Assembly (NCBI GenBank): GCA_038503035.1
Contig: JAVSML010019003.1
Coordinates: forward strand, 85,245-149,244
Origin: Crocodylus rhombifer
Taxonomy: Eukaryota > Chordata > Crocodylia > Crocodylidae
Length of the DNA stretch: 64,000 bases
Direction of reading: 5' to 3'
The notes under the pieces are model-generated. The model had not been told where the DNA came from and searched no databases. It worked only from the letters and a program-made list of their open reading frames with translations. This document shows positions 46,256-56,576 of this stretch, in pieces (position 1 is the first letter of the stretch; each line of letters starts with the position of its first letter). The position numbers were made by a program, and so were the translations under genes.

Positions 46256-47030
46256 CCACCCCTTTAGTCTTAAAATATGTGGAGATCTGGACACACCGAT
46301 CAGCTTTTATTTATTTATTTATCTATTTTGATCTGGTTTATCTTTATGATACACACCTGCCACTCCATATCATACACAATCTGTGAGAATATATATTTTT
46401 AAATTCAGTCTTTATTTCCATCAAAAACTTTTACAATATTTACTGATTTCTTTTGTTAAACTTTCTTCTAAGAAGTGTTTTTTATCATTTCTTGTGACCA
46501 TTAAGCCTTGTTGGCCTTATCTTTACAGCTGGCCTTTTGGTAAAAGATAACTCCTTTAGTCTTAAAACAAGAAGAGCTCTGAACACAATGGTCATTTTTT
46601 TTTGTGGTCTGGTTTATCTTTATAACACCCACCACTCCCCTACCACACACAAACTGTGAGAATATACATTTTTAAATTCAGTCTTTATTTCCATCAAAAC
46701 TTTTACAATATTTACTAGTTTATTTTGTTACCCCTTCTCCTAAGAAGGTTTTTTTTTATCATTTCTAGTGGTCATTATGTCTCATTGGTTTTATCTTTAC
46801 AAAAAACCCTATATGTATGTGATTAGCGATCCAAGACACTAAAGCAAATGCTAATGTACACTAGCTGTAGAAAACTGTTGATGTGCTTTACAACCTCACA
46901 TCCCCCACCCTCCCACCAAGATCAACAAAAGATATAATCCCCCACCCCATTTTAAACAGTTTTTGCTAAGCCCTTCTCTTAAGCAGGCTTTTATAATCTC
47001 TAGTACCAATTAAGCATTCAATATGGGGTA
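46256..47030 (-). repeat. Tandem repeat of about 270-290 bp carrying poly(A) signals
   Basis: Copy A (46256-46547) and copy B (46548-46820) share, in the same order, CCTTTAGTCTTAAAA, GATCTGGTTTATCTTTAT (or GGTCTGG form), CTGTGAGAATATA, TTTAAATTCAGTCTTTATTT, CATCAAAA.CTTTTACAAT and a TTTTTATCATTTCT block. A partial copy C (about 46975-47030) keeps only the end block. On the minus strand, copies A and B each contain GAAATAAAGACTG, giving AATAAA at 46411-46416 and 46684-46689. They lie downstream of the two-exon gene, so they could be duplicated 3' ends. Confidence 0.8.
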
Positions 47031-47172
47031 TGAATGTTTTATCTTCCTCAGTGATCAAATCATGAAGGGCAGCATTAGGATCTTCTGCAGAATACACAGT
47101 ATTTAGAAGCTCTCTAACCTGAATTAAATGTTTCACAGTAATTCTGAGAATGTTCCTGGCAAACCCAATGAT

Positions 47173-47981
47173 TCAAACAGCATTGAAAATGATATCAATA
47201 CATATTTCCTGGCAAAGTTCCTGAATTATTTGGTTTATGTCTTCATCTAACCAAGTAAGACATTCTTGGGCTTCTTGACCCCCCTGGTCAAATGTGCACC
47301 CCCAGCATAGGTCAAAAAGTCTCTTCCTCAAGCAGTATTTCATTATGCCATAAAAGGAAACGTTAACAAGAGACTTCATAAAGACTTTATGTTCGTGTGA
47401 TGTAATAATTTGTGTTGATTCAATGCCTAGATGTCTTCTGAACTCTTCAGGCTCATCTGGTCTTTGTTCTCTGCAAAAGCATACACCTCCTTCTTGTGTA
47501 CTGGTGAGTAGGTTTTCTAGAGTCATTATAAAGGCTTCATCTAACTGCAAAGGAGTTCAAATAAAGAACTTAGTTAGCTGCTGTTTAATCAGTCCTTAGC
47601 TACTTCCAAACACACACGTGCCACGGAGTGAACCCACACCGATACCCTGAAAACCTAAGTGCCCCCACAAACATGCTCCATATCTCTTACCGGTCTCTCC
47701 TCTGCGATGACCTCTACTTTGCATGCAGGCCTTGGCACAAAGATACCCTCTTCCAAATTCTCAACATCTGCTTCGAGGGTCTGGGCCTCCTCCATTTGCC
47801 TGTTCATTGGATCTTCCTGAACAGGGTCAGATGTCTCAAAGAGTCTTTGGGCAAGGGGCCGTGTCTCCTCCTCAAACCTATTTCTACGGTAATGCTTTCT
47901 ATAAGGCCATCTTAGGGTTGTAGTGTGTGGGCCTATAGGCATTGGGAAAGAATCCATATTCACCCCTGCTTGCCTTAGCAT
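47173..47981 (-). CDS. Two-exon Polinton accessory gene with TIR-encoded N-terminus (unknown function)
   Basis: Exon 1 runs from the ATG at 47981 to 47691 (97 codons): the first 83 are in the TIR and match the N-terminus of the integrase ORF, the last 14 lie just inside. A strong donor (CCG/GTAAGA, intron from 47690) and an acceptor after a pyrimidine-rich stretch (CTTTGCAG, exon 2 from 47544) define a 146-nt intron in phase 0. Exon 2 runs to the stop at 47173 (123 residues). No break is visible in about 220 residues. Exon 2 has a CFC pair near its start, a CWGC motif followed 13 residues on by another Cys, and an acidic helix-like C-terminus (LDEDINQIIQELCQE). I recognise no family. It is the outermost leftward gene, where viruses often place early accessory genes; a role there is inference. 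Divergence between the TIRs suggests no recent selection. Confidence 0.6.
47545..47690 (-). other. Predicted 146-nt intron
   Basis: Bounded on the minus strand by GTAAGA at 47690 and a CCTTTGCAG acceptor at 47545. Without splicing, the exon-1 frame reads only to a stop at 47655. The phase-0 fit of both exons supports it. Confidence 0.6.
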
Positions 47982-48572
47982 GGTCTCAGATAAACAGAGG
48001 GGTCGTTTGGGAAAGCAGATAGAGCTGGTGGGGTTGCCACCCAAATCCCACCCCCTCTACTCACTCCAATTGGTTCAGCATCATTCTTGGGAGGTCTGAG
48101 GCCTCTGAAACCTCTGCCAATTGATTGGGGGTGGTGGGGCGGGTTGTTAGAGGGGTCACACCACCACACGGCCACCCCATAGAACACACCTGTGCTCCGG
48201 CAGGGGGCTAGATCACTCTGGGACCTAATAGGCCATAACTACACCACGTGATCTAGGGCAGTTCTTGCAGCTTGAGGGATTGGGTTTTGGGGGTCTGCAT
48301 GGGCTGTTCTTCTGATGTCAGGGACCGTGTGGTGCTAGTGTCACATACCACATGACTGGAGGTGGGGGCGGAGTTGATGATGTCACATACCAAGTGACTG
48401 GGGTCAGAGGGCGGGGGGTGGTGATGTCATGCATCATGTGACTGGAGTCAGGGGGCAGGGCTGGTGATGTCACACCATACAATGGGAAAGGGGGTGGGAC
48501 TAAGGGGGTGGGACTTCCTGTCCCGCCCACCTGTCACATTTGCATTGAAGGGCGGTGAGCCTATATACTACT
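47733..48572 (-). repeat. Right terminal inverted repeat
   Basis: About 840 bp, reverse-complement match to 34670-35463. The extra length comes mostly from one more unit of the short tandem array. The inner limit is TGGCAC at 47733-47738. It carries the start codon and first 83 codons of the two-exon gene. Confidence 0.95.
48311..48480 (-). promoter_or_regulatory. Right TIR short tandem array with TGACATCA motifs
   Basis: Three array units of about 43 bp, with TGATGTCA (TGACATCA on the minus strand) at 48378-48385, 48422-48429 and 48465-48472, plus another at 48313-48320. It lies 330-490 bp upstream of the two-exon gene start. Candidate CRE/ATF-like promoter elements after CpG decay; function inferred. 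Confidence 0.45.
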
Positions 48573-48578
48573 CGGTAG
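48573..48578. repeat. Right target-site duplication of the Polinton (degenerate)
   Basis: CGGTAG, sharing GGTA with the left flank TGGTAC at 34664-34669. Confidence 0.55.
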
Positions 48579-48599
48579 ATTTTTAATTGAAACCCTTTT

Positions 48600-49164
48600 A
48601 TATTTTTCTACCACGTTATGTCAAGTGGCCTGATCCTTTTATTTTTTTTGTCAGAGCTGGAGCCTGCCCACGACTGGGGGGCAAGCTGCTGGTGGGCCAA
48701 GTGGCCACTGAGCTGCAGGGGGCTCTGGTCATTCCCTTTACAGCAGCAGCACCCTCTGGGGGTGCCCACATGGGCTGCTAGCAGGCCAGATGCTGTCCCA
48801 GCTTGGAGGCAGCACCTGGGCCTAACCCTGAGTGGGGAAAGCACTTGGCCTGCTAGCAGCCCCGGGGGACACCATCACCATGGAGGGAAGGACCAGGGCC
48901 CCCACAGCTCAGGGGCCACTCAGCCCACTGTCAGTCTGCCTCCCCCCCTACCCTCTCCACCTTTTCCCCCCACCCCCAGCTGCAGGAGAGGTGGGCAGGC
49001 TCCGCTAAAAAAAAATAAAAAAGGATCAGGACCCTCACAGCTTTTGCCTTCAGCAGGCTCCTGTGACTGGCGCAATGCCTGAGGCCACCCAAGAATGGGC
49101 TGGCTTGCCCCTGGTACAGCACAGGAAGGCAGCAGAAGGGCAGCTGGGTTTGCTGGCAGTGCAT
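48600..49164. mobile_element. GC-rich inverted-repeat element, left part
   Basis: The sequence at 48610-48690 (TGATCCTTTTATTTTTTTTG, then GGAGCCTGCCCA) is repeated in inverted orientation at about 48985-49045 (AAAAAAGGATCAGGACCCTCA after TGGGCAGGCTCC), and again in direct orientation at about 49580-49625. This suggests a palindromic DNA element or two nested copies. The ORFs here come from GC-rich composition. Confidence 0.45.
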
Positions 49165-49340
49165 AGAATCATAGAATCATAGAAGTCGGGTCGGAAGGGA
49201 CCTTGTAGATCTTCAAGTCCGGCCCCCCACCTGGGTGGGAGAAAAACTTGACTCAAATAAGTCCAGCCAGGTAGGCATCAAGCCTCTTCTTAAAGACCCC
49301 CAGGGTAGGAGCCAGCACCGCTTCCCTTGGAAGTTGCACA
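49165..49340 (-). mobile_element. CR1 3' fragment, antisense
   Basis: It begins with the repeat ATAGAATCATAGAATCATAGAAG, then GGTCGGAAGGGACCTTGTAGATC, AAGTCCGGCCCCCCACC and AAGCCTCTTCTTAAAGACCCCC blocks (each in part), the antisense 3' end of CR1. It is inserted within the GC-rich element. Confidence 0.85.
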
Positions 49341-49640
49341 GGGTGTTGGAAGCCCAGGAGGGCTGCTAGCTGGCCGAGTGTTGCCTCAGCTCAGAGGTGT
49401 CTGATCCAATGATTCCCCAAGCCCTCTGGGCTTCCAGCACCCTGTGTACCATCCCTGTCACCTTCTCTGGCCACCAGCAAACCCAGCCACCCTCCTGCCA
49501 TGTTCCCACACTGCCCCAGGAGCAAGCCAGCTGGCCACAGGCATCCTGCTAGCCACAGGAGCCTGCTGAAAACAGAAGTGCCAAAGGGCCCAATCCTTTT
49601 ATTCTGCAGAGCCTGTCCACCTCTCCCATGCCAGGGGGCA
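49341..49640. mobile_element. GC-rich inverted-repeat element, right part
   Basis: Continuation of the GC-rich sequence, ending with a copy of the CCTTTTATTCTGCAGAGCCTG-like block, related to 48630-48670. Boundaries are approximate. Confidence 0.4.
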
Positions 49641-51309
49641 AATTAACAGTTGCACCACTGCAATTTGCAACATTACAAACTAAACTACATCCTGATTATG
49701 TTACAGCAATGTAAACTCATTTAAAACACCCAAAACTCTTGCACATGTACAGTGTGACACCATTAAGCCACAAAAAGTGACATTTTTGTCATGTGTCCAT
49801 GATAATGGCAGCAGCTAGGGTTTCAGCTTAGTTAAGAAGGAAATAAAGTGTGAGTCAGATGAAGATTGGGCTATGTCTCTGCTCTATGCAACCATAACTC
49901 TGGAAAAATGACTTTTTCTTCATTCTGCCTTTCAAAAACAAGGTGCATTGTATATGAGAAAATATGGCATATTGCATGAGCAATGAACTACAGTGTTTGC
50001 AAAATAGTCAATTATTTTCAAATTATGACTAGGATGAAGTTTCATTTGAGTTTTTGCCTTTGTTTGACTCTTCTTGTCATGCTGCAGTCTATTTGGTCTC
50101 TTAGGTATCTTTTATCACCTTTCAAAGCAATATCTGGAATGGAAGATAGGAGAAATCTTTTTATTTCTCCCTATGCAGCACATCTGACATCATTGTGTTT
50201 TTTAAATTTCTTTCCCCAGGTGCCAGAGAAATACCAGAGACTGGCAATTTAAAGTTGTTTTCTAGAGTTAGTCTTGCATTGCAGCTTCCAGAGATTACAC
50301 AATAATGATCAGGAAGTGCCACACAAGAACATGGGTACAGCATATGTCTATTTGCCACAGACTTCTCTCTTGCCCTCACACTGTTGTTCAGAGATGCATG
50401 CATTCCAAACAAAAATATTACAAGGAGATGGTTATTGTGGTGTGCCAGAATTACTGTGCTTTCTAAGTGTGAGATGGAGTCAGTACTACAGGCAGGGTTT
50501 TATCCAATTTTGCTGTGGATTCCAGATACAGATCAGCCTTGATTACATGATTATTTGAATAAATACAACTTATATGTGCATATAAAAATAGGCAGATATT
50601 TATTTTGACAAAATGATGCATTAAAATGTTGTCCCTGAATTCTTTACATTCATGGTGCCTGCCAATTATCCGGCACTGTGGAAGGGCTGAGCCTGTTTCC
50701 ATGGAATTCTGCAGACTCTTGCTTTGCCGCTCCATGTAATCATACAGCTAGAGAACTGGCTAAATGATCACTTTGCAGGAACTGGTTTCCTCAGACTAGG
50801 AGAAAATTAAGGGGGAAAAACATTTTCTTCTCTCCACAGGAGATGCTCACTCCCTTCTGTTGTGGCAAGTAGCCAGTTCTTCTAAGAATCCCCATCTGTG
50901 CCAAGCAATTGGAGTTTGATCTACCGTTCACAGCAATGAATATGTGGATGAAGCTGCCTGAGTTAATGTTGCTGCCTCTGTCTTCTTGTTTAGCCCTGCT
51001 GTGTATTAGTGCTACGTTAATGTAGTGAATAGTATGGTGGTAGTGGCAGGAGGGACACAGTCGTTGTACTTTAATGATGAGTGGCATAGTGTAGATCAAC
51101 TAACATAGAAGCCTCAAGTGCCTGCTTGTTACTTAGCTGTGTGAGACAGCAGGCTGCTGGCTGAAACCAGCAGCATCAAGATTATCCAATAATTATGGAA
51201 AAGTGTCATATTGTCAACTTTGCCCTTGGCTAAGGTAACATGTACAGAGTCACTCCTCCTTCCCCTCTCCTCTCCCTGTTCTATGAAAACAGCCCTAACA
51301 CTGACAGAC
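49641..51309. other. Non-coding stretch, no gene seen
   Basis: Unique sequence. Several 60-100-codon frames on both strands have no domain, no neighbours and no good splice context. Confidence 0.55.
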
Positions 51310-51349
51310 AAGGTTCTTTGTGTGAATCTGATGTCTTTTATTAGGTCAA
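51310..51349 (+). repeat. Dispersed reptile repeat, part 1
   Basis: TTCTTTGTGTGAATCTGATGTCTTTTATTAGGTCAAC is a recognisable piece of an interspersed repeat whose end, CTTAGACCAACACGGCTACAAC, reappears at 51555-51580, after an inserted CR1 fragment. Confidence 0.5.
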
Positions 51350-51530
51350 CATAGTTTCATAGTTGGTAGGGTAAGAAGGGACCTGAGCAGGCCATCAAGT
51401 CCAACCTCCTGCCACGGGCAGGAAAGAATGCTGGGATCAAACGACCCCGGCTTGGTGATTATCCAGCCTCCTTTTGAAGACAACTTAAATAGTTGGAAAA
51501 AAGTTTCCTTAGCAAGCTTCTGGGTTAACC
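51350..51530 (-). mobile_element. CR1 3' fragment, antisense
   Basis: CATAGTTTCATAG, GTAAGAAGGGACCTGAGCAGG, CATCAAGTCCAACCTCCTGCC, GGATCAAACGACCCCGGC and CAGCCTCCTTTTGAAGA blocks (each in part) are typical of the antisense CR1 3' UTR. It splits the dispersed repeat. Confidence 0.85.
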
Positions 51531-54500
51531 CAAAGAACCTTGTCTGCCTATGTCCTTAGACCAACACGGCTACAACCTACACCCGTCTAACACTTTGATG
51601 CATTCAGTCTCTAGTCACAGCTCACAGCTGCCCCACCAGGTGCTGGTGGAAATAGGGGTTGTTTGGCAGGTCTTAATGGGAGTCCAGAGGGGTTGGGTCT
51701 CACAGTATTTTGATTTCATTTTCTCTTTCTGTGCCATGAGTTGATCTTTCACAAGCTGCATAGTGTTTTCAGATCCCCGGGTGATGTCAGCTGCCTTTGC
51801 ATAATGGATGCTGTTCAGAGATGCAGAGACCTCATTTTTCTTCAGGATGGACTTGTTGCTATGATACCTCTAAGGGTGGGACAATTCACTATGATGTGAT
51901 TCACTAGTGATGTGATTACCGACATCTCTATTACTCATGGCACATGTCATGACTGACTTGTGTCTTATTGATAATCAGAGCACTGCAGAGTACTTGTAGC
52001 TCTGAATGATCATCCTTTTGATCCTTGTCATCTGACAGGAGCTCCATTTCTATAGCTTTTGCTTTCTGTCTATGTGACTATTGTTTTGCCCATCACTCTT
52101 TTGTGCTGTTTCTCTTACCAGGTGTTCTTGAAGGTCTGTTCAGGCTCTAAGTCACATGCTGCTAGTAGTACAGATGCTAGAATCTTTGTGACTTTATTGC
52201 TGAATGTATTGTGTTTGCTGCTTATCCCTGCTGGCTACTTATCTTCTGCTGAGCATATCACACTTAAGAGTGACAGAACTTGTTGTTTGTCAGTCACCCT
52301 TTGTTGATGTACAGTATCAGGTTCTGTGTCACTGTGTATTATTTCCCTCCTACAGAAAGCTGTGGATCTTGTTCAGGTGCTAGAATATGGCATATCTATA
52401 ATATCTATAATATGGGCACAGTGTGTGTTGTACAGATATGTATTTTTCTGGAGTGTGAAGAGTTTTTGGCAGCAGTTGATACAAATGTTTTTCCAAATGG
52501 ATCTTCTTTGTAGTCCTTGATATAGACAAATCATTTTAGCTAATATTTAATATGTTACAATAGTCACTGAACTCCTGAGTAGTGGATATCATTTTTATTT
52601 TACCCTACCTGGTATGCTTCAAATCTAGAACCCACGCTTTCTAGGTGGTGCTCAGAATAGAATATTTCCTGCTCAGGCCCCAAACCCCCCAAATATTTTG
52701 GTTTTCTACTTGGCCATTCAAAATCAGATGGTTGTGTAAAAATACCAATTTGTAACTCTGTATTACAAATGCCAGATGTATCCTACCAATAATGTTGAAA
52801 TATCTAAGTTCTCCCAGTTTCTTCTCCCTGCCAACAACACCTCAGTCTCATCCTGAGCTCTAACTCACAATTAGGCCCCATTTTTGTTCAGTGATAGGAA
52901 AAAACTGTTACAATCACTGGGTCAGATAAAATGGAACTATGCAGTTGAGTTGCATCAGAGTGCAAGAAACCCTGCAATGCCTATTTCCTCCCTATTTACC
53001 TACATAAAGTCCCTTCTACCTGCATACGTGTTTTATTGGACAAGTAATGAAATGGAAACTTGAGCTAGCCCTGTAAGAGAGATGAAAAGGCAAATTATCA
53101 ACACTTCCCCCAAAGTTCTCCTGGAAAGAAAGGAGTGGAGACCTTCTAGGGTGACCTACCCCTGTGCACTGAAATATCACATGAGCTCAACAGGGACCCC
53201 TGAACATTATCCCCTAACACAAGGAGGGTATCAACCACCATGCGTCCTGTAGTATAATCAGGCTCTAAACCAGACGAACTGGGGATCAAGCAGCATTGAG
53301 AACACTAGATATTGCTAGGATCGCTCCAATAACCTGTCCAGAAAAAGAGAGAATTAAAACAAAATCTGGACAACTGTCACTTTAAAAAACAAAAACCCAA
53401 AACCTGACATCTTGCATTGTTTAAGGAAGACGTTGACAATCTACTTCAATTTGGCAGCAACACCTCCTTGCTGGCTTTTACCAGATGGGGGGAGCTGGAT
53501 TTGACTCTGACGTCACCAATCAAAGCTCCTCCAGAACCTCAGACAGTGACACTGATTTGAATTTTAAGCAGAAATGGCTGTATTCCTTCCCTCCATGCAG
53601 GGGCAGTAGAGATATCCAGCCCAAATGTAAGTAATCGTATCTGCAAGAAAATTTTAAAATACTCTAAAGACAGCTCAGTTTGCTAAGAACTTGAAACAGC
53701 CCTGCTGGTGTATGTGTGTAAGTCAGCTAGCCACCACCTTGTATAGTCACAGAAGAACATGTCTTATGAACAGGTATTTGGTTTGAGATAGCTCCAGGCT
53801 ATGCAAATATAGATCCCATTTTCTAACACCCTACAGCTTCAGGGTAGTAAGAACTATAGTTTGGATCTAACTTATTCTCATAGAGGCCATTTGGGCTTTT
53901 ATTTTAAATTTTCCTATCTCCCAAATTTGGGTGTATTTAGATCTGGGGTATTAGCTTGACCCAAGTCTAGGTTATGCAGGAAATCCCTTACTCTTTAGCA
54001 GCTCTTCTCAGCATTCACCAATCTGTTTCTGGAGATGTTCGAATAAAAGCATTTTTTTTCCTCATACTCCTGCTGCTCCTTTTTACCCTCTCCTGCAGTC
54101 AAGCTATAATCCTTTGGTTTTGATATTGCAGTCTGTTGCCATGGAAATAATTGCGATTTCACAAATTCAGTGCTACAAGCACTGCAGGAGGCAGTGAGAA
54201 AAGATGGTTTGCAAGGGAGACATTGGGGAGCTAGAAGGAAGTAAAAAAAAGAAGTAGGTCCTATACATGCCTCTTAAGACCCAAACTGCCCCCATATCTA
54301 TCCCCATTTTAATCTGTTTTATACTTCTGATTGTTTTAACGAGTGAAGCTTCCCCAATCTCTGTGTTGTTCTTAAATTTTCTGCAGAGGTCACTGTAAAC
54401 TGATGCAAGGTACTCCATACACCATCCCCCACAATAAGCAAGTGATGCTTTCATTTCAGTCTCTGCTGGCAGGCTTTGGGACTAGAAAAACAGGAGATTA

Positions 54501-54969
54501 AATCTGGGTTTTCAACCAGGGTATGGCATATTTGGGTCATGTGTCCTGCCACGAGCAATTATTTTTTAGGAAAGCAGACCTCTCACAAACAGCCAAGAAG
54601 CCGAGCATCCTCCATGACAAAACAGATGCACGTTCATTTCTGTGTATGGTTCATAATATTAAAACTTCAAATGATGTGTAAGGTCCGTTGTGGAAATTGG
54701 GTAATCTCTGCTTTTAGCATTATATCATACTGATTCCAGATCTCTGCTAAAAAGAATTTCCCAAATTAAACAAATCCATACAGGTTAAAATTCTTGCAAA
54801 AGCAGAATAAATTTTACTGTGTGAAAACGGCTGTATTATAAAATAGCTGAAATTGGCAACTCTCACAAGATATTTATAAATGGCACTCAGAAAATTGAGG
54901 AATTTATTTCCTGCTATATATTTGAACATGTTAAAGAAGTTGTTTTTTATCTGTTACTTAAAACTGATT
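51531..54969. other. Non-coding stretch, no gene seen
   Basis: Part 2 of the dispersed repeat (about 51540-51590), then unique sequence. Short ORFs only, for example 52059-52307, with hydrophobic stretches but no family, homologous neighbour or exon signals. Confidence 0.55.
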
Positions 54970-55235
54970 GGGCGTAATTACACGAGATGCTACATTGCTG
55001 TAGCAACATGCTATGGCATAGCGACATGCTATAACAACGTTGCTATTGCTGTAGCAACATGCTACAGCGACATGGCAACGGCAAGCACAAACTGCGACAC
55101 CATAGCTATGTCGCTGTAATGACTTGCTCTATTGCTATAGCATGTCGCCACAGCGATGTGGCAGCTAAAAGCAATCGTTTGCTGCTGGCACAGCACAGTA
55201 ACAACAGCACTGTAGGGGCATGTGTAGATGCACCC
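54970..55235. mobile_element. Palindrome-rich small DNA transposon
   Basis: The ends GGGCGTAATTACACGAGATG and the reverse-complemented right end GGGTGCATCTACACATGCCC match imperfectly over 24 nt, both leading into CTAC. The interior is made of repeats of TGCTGTAGCAACATGCTA and its complement-like forms (TGCTACAGCGACATG), many self-complementary. The TIR style is hAT-like, but I could not see an 8-bp duplication. Confidence 0.6.
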
Positions 55236-56405
55236 ATTATCCACTGTTTAGTTTAGTAGGACAGTAAAGATGCCTGCAACATTGCAATTAAATTTCTTGG
55301 GAGTCAATTTTAGTCCATGTTATAAGATGATCAGCTACTGATTTTCAATAAGGCAGAATTCCACTGAAAGTGTATTTTAAATTAAAGGAATAGAAAATAT
55401 ATTATTTTTCCCTTTAAAATATTGAAAACAGTCATACAATTCTGTTAAATGAAATATTTTCAGTCTCCCCTTTTTAATGTTTCATATGGACTCCTTTGCA
55501 AATGGGCATAAAAATCACCTGTGTGATTTTTAATTTTTTTTTTTTTTTGAGTTTGGTAAAGATCAAACATGATGATAAGGAAGTTTTCAATGTTGGGCTT
55601 ATAGGGCAATGCAAGTAAAAATCCAAATTCTTATGGGTAGGTTCATTCCTTGAATACTTTACTAGTCTGAAATTATCTTGGACATGTGCCCATAGTTTCC
55701 CTTAATGAGTTGCACTAAGGTTCCACAGCGAAAAGCTGCTTTAAAAATTAAAATGCAAACATGAGCCAGTATTCCACACGTGAAGACCCAATCTGGTAAA
55801 GTAGTCTGTGCCTTCTGTAATTTGCTCAATGCCTTCAAATCTTATTGCAGACATTAGCAACTTGAGAGTACAGAACAGGTTTTAAACCTATTTCTTTCTG
55901 AACCTGCATTTCTTAATGAGAATTCTTGCCTAATTTGGAGTAAATGTCTCAATATCATGATTCAGTATCTCTAAGTATCATGTGAATTCAAACATAATGT
56001 CAAAGTGTAAAATTCCACTCTCTTATAATATATCTGCTTTACACCAGCTCTGAATTTGTCCCATTATATTTTAAGAATGTCACTGTATCTTTTTTCTGTG
56101 TAACTGGCTAATTATAGACCTTTGGCTCTGCTGATAGAATATATTTGGAGTTTAAACTCCTTTCTTTAGGAGATGATACAATCGTATGTCATTATGTAAA
56201 TAAGAAAGTTAATACACTGAAATTATTATAATTTTTTAAATATTTCCTAGTCAATTGTTTGAAAGTCCCAGTAAGCAGTCATTTGACTAGAGATAGCAGC
56301 CAAGTTTGTGTATAAAATCCTCCATAAATAATGACTTTGGAGACCTTGCCTGCATGGTCAGCGGTCAAACATTTCAATGCTTCATTGCTCTTGTTCCTTT
56401 TACAG
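55236..56405. other. AT-rich non-coding stretch before the CSRNP3-like exon
   Basis: Intron- or 5'-flank-like sequence with a T-rich patch at 55533-55549. It ends in the pyrimidine-rich CTCTTGTTCCTTTTACAG splice acceptor. Confidence 0.6.
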
Positions 56406-56576
56406 GTACATGTGACAGCGTTGCAGCTATGAGTGGAATTTTAAAGAGGAAATTTGAACAAGTTGATGGCTCCTCACACTGCTCCTCTGTGAGGGAATCA
56501 GATGATGAAGTTTCTAGCAGTGAATGTGCTGACAGCGGCGACAGTGTCAATCCATCCACTTTTAAGCATTTTACCC
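56406..56576 (+). CDS. CSRNP3: First coding exon of a CSRNP3-like gene
   Basis: CSRNP3 (cysteine/serine-rich nuclear protein 3, also FAM130A2/TAIP-2) is a nuclear DNA-binding transcriptional activator of the AXUD1/CSRNP family. The exon begins after a TTTTACAG acceptor (56405), has 23 nt of 5' UTR, ATG at 56429, and 148 coding nt (49 codons plus one base), then a strong GTAAGT donor at 56577. The peptide starts MSGILKRKFEQVDGSS, followed by the Ser/Asp-rich RESDDEVSSSECADSGDS and NPSTFKHFT, which matches the conserved CSRNP N-terminus and is closer to CSRNP3 than CSRNP2. The exon ends in phase 1, where the family continues with Pro. The cysteine-rich DNA-binding domain would be in later exons beyond the window. 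Confidence 0.92.

Larger units (their letters stand above)
34670..48572. mobile_element. Polinton/Maverick (adintovirus-like) element, complete but decayed
   Basis: A 13.9-kb element starting AGTAGTA and ending TACTACT, with long TIRs, a 6-bp degenerate target duplication, and the diagnostic Polinton gene set: retroviral-type integrase, protein-primed family-B DNA polymerase, A32-like packaging ATPase, adenain-like cysteine protease, and two capsid-type proteins. Rightward genes fill 35.2-39.4 kb and leftward genes fill 39.5-48.0 kb, converging in the middle. The capsid genes mean the ancestor was probably virus-like. Almost all genes have stops, frameshifts or deletions and the two TIRs differ at roughly 9% of sites in their coding part, so it is an old, inactive copy. 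It shows the orientation-symmetric design of the class but has an unusual protein-coding segment shared by both TIRs. Confidence 0.95.

Noticed and set aside
46256..47030. Tandem repeat considered as a CRISPR array or satellite
   Set aside because: Only two and a part units of 270-290 bp without short spaced repeats, inside a eukaryotic element.
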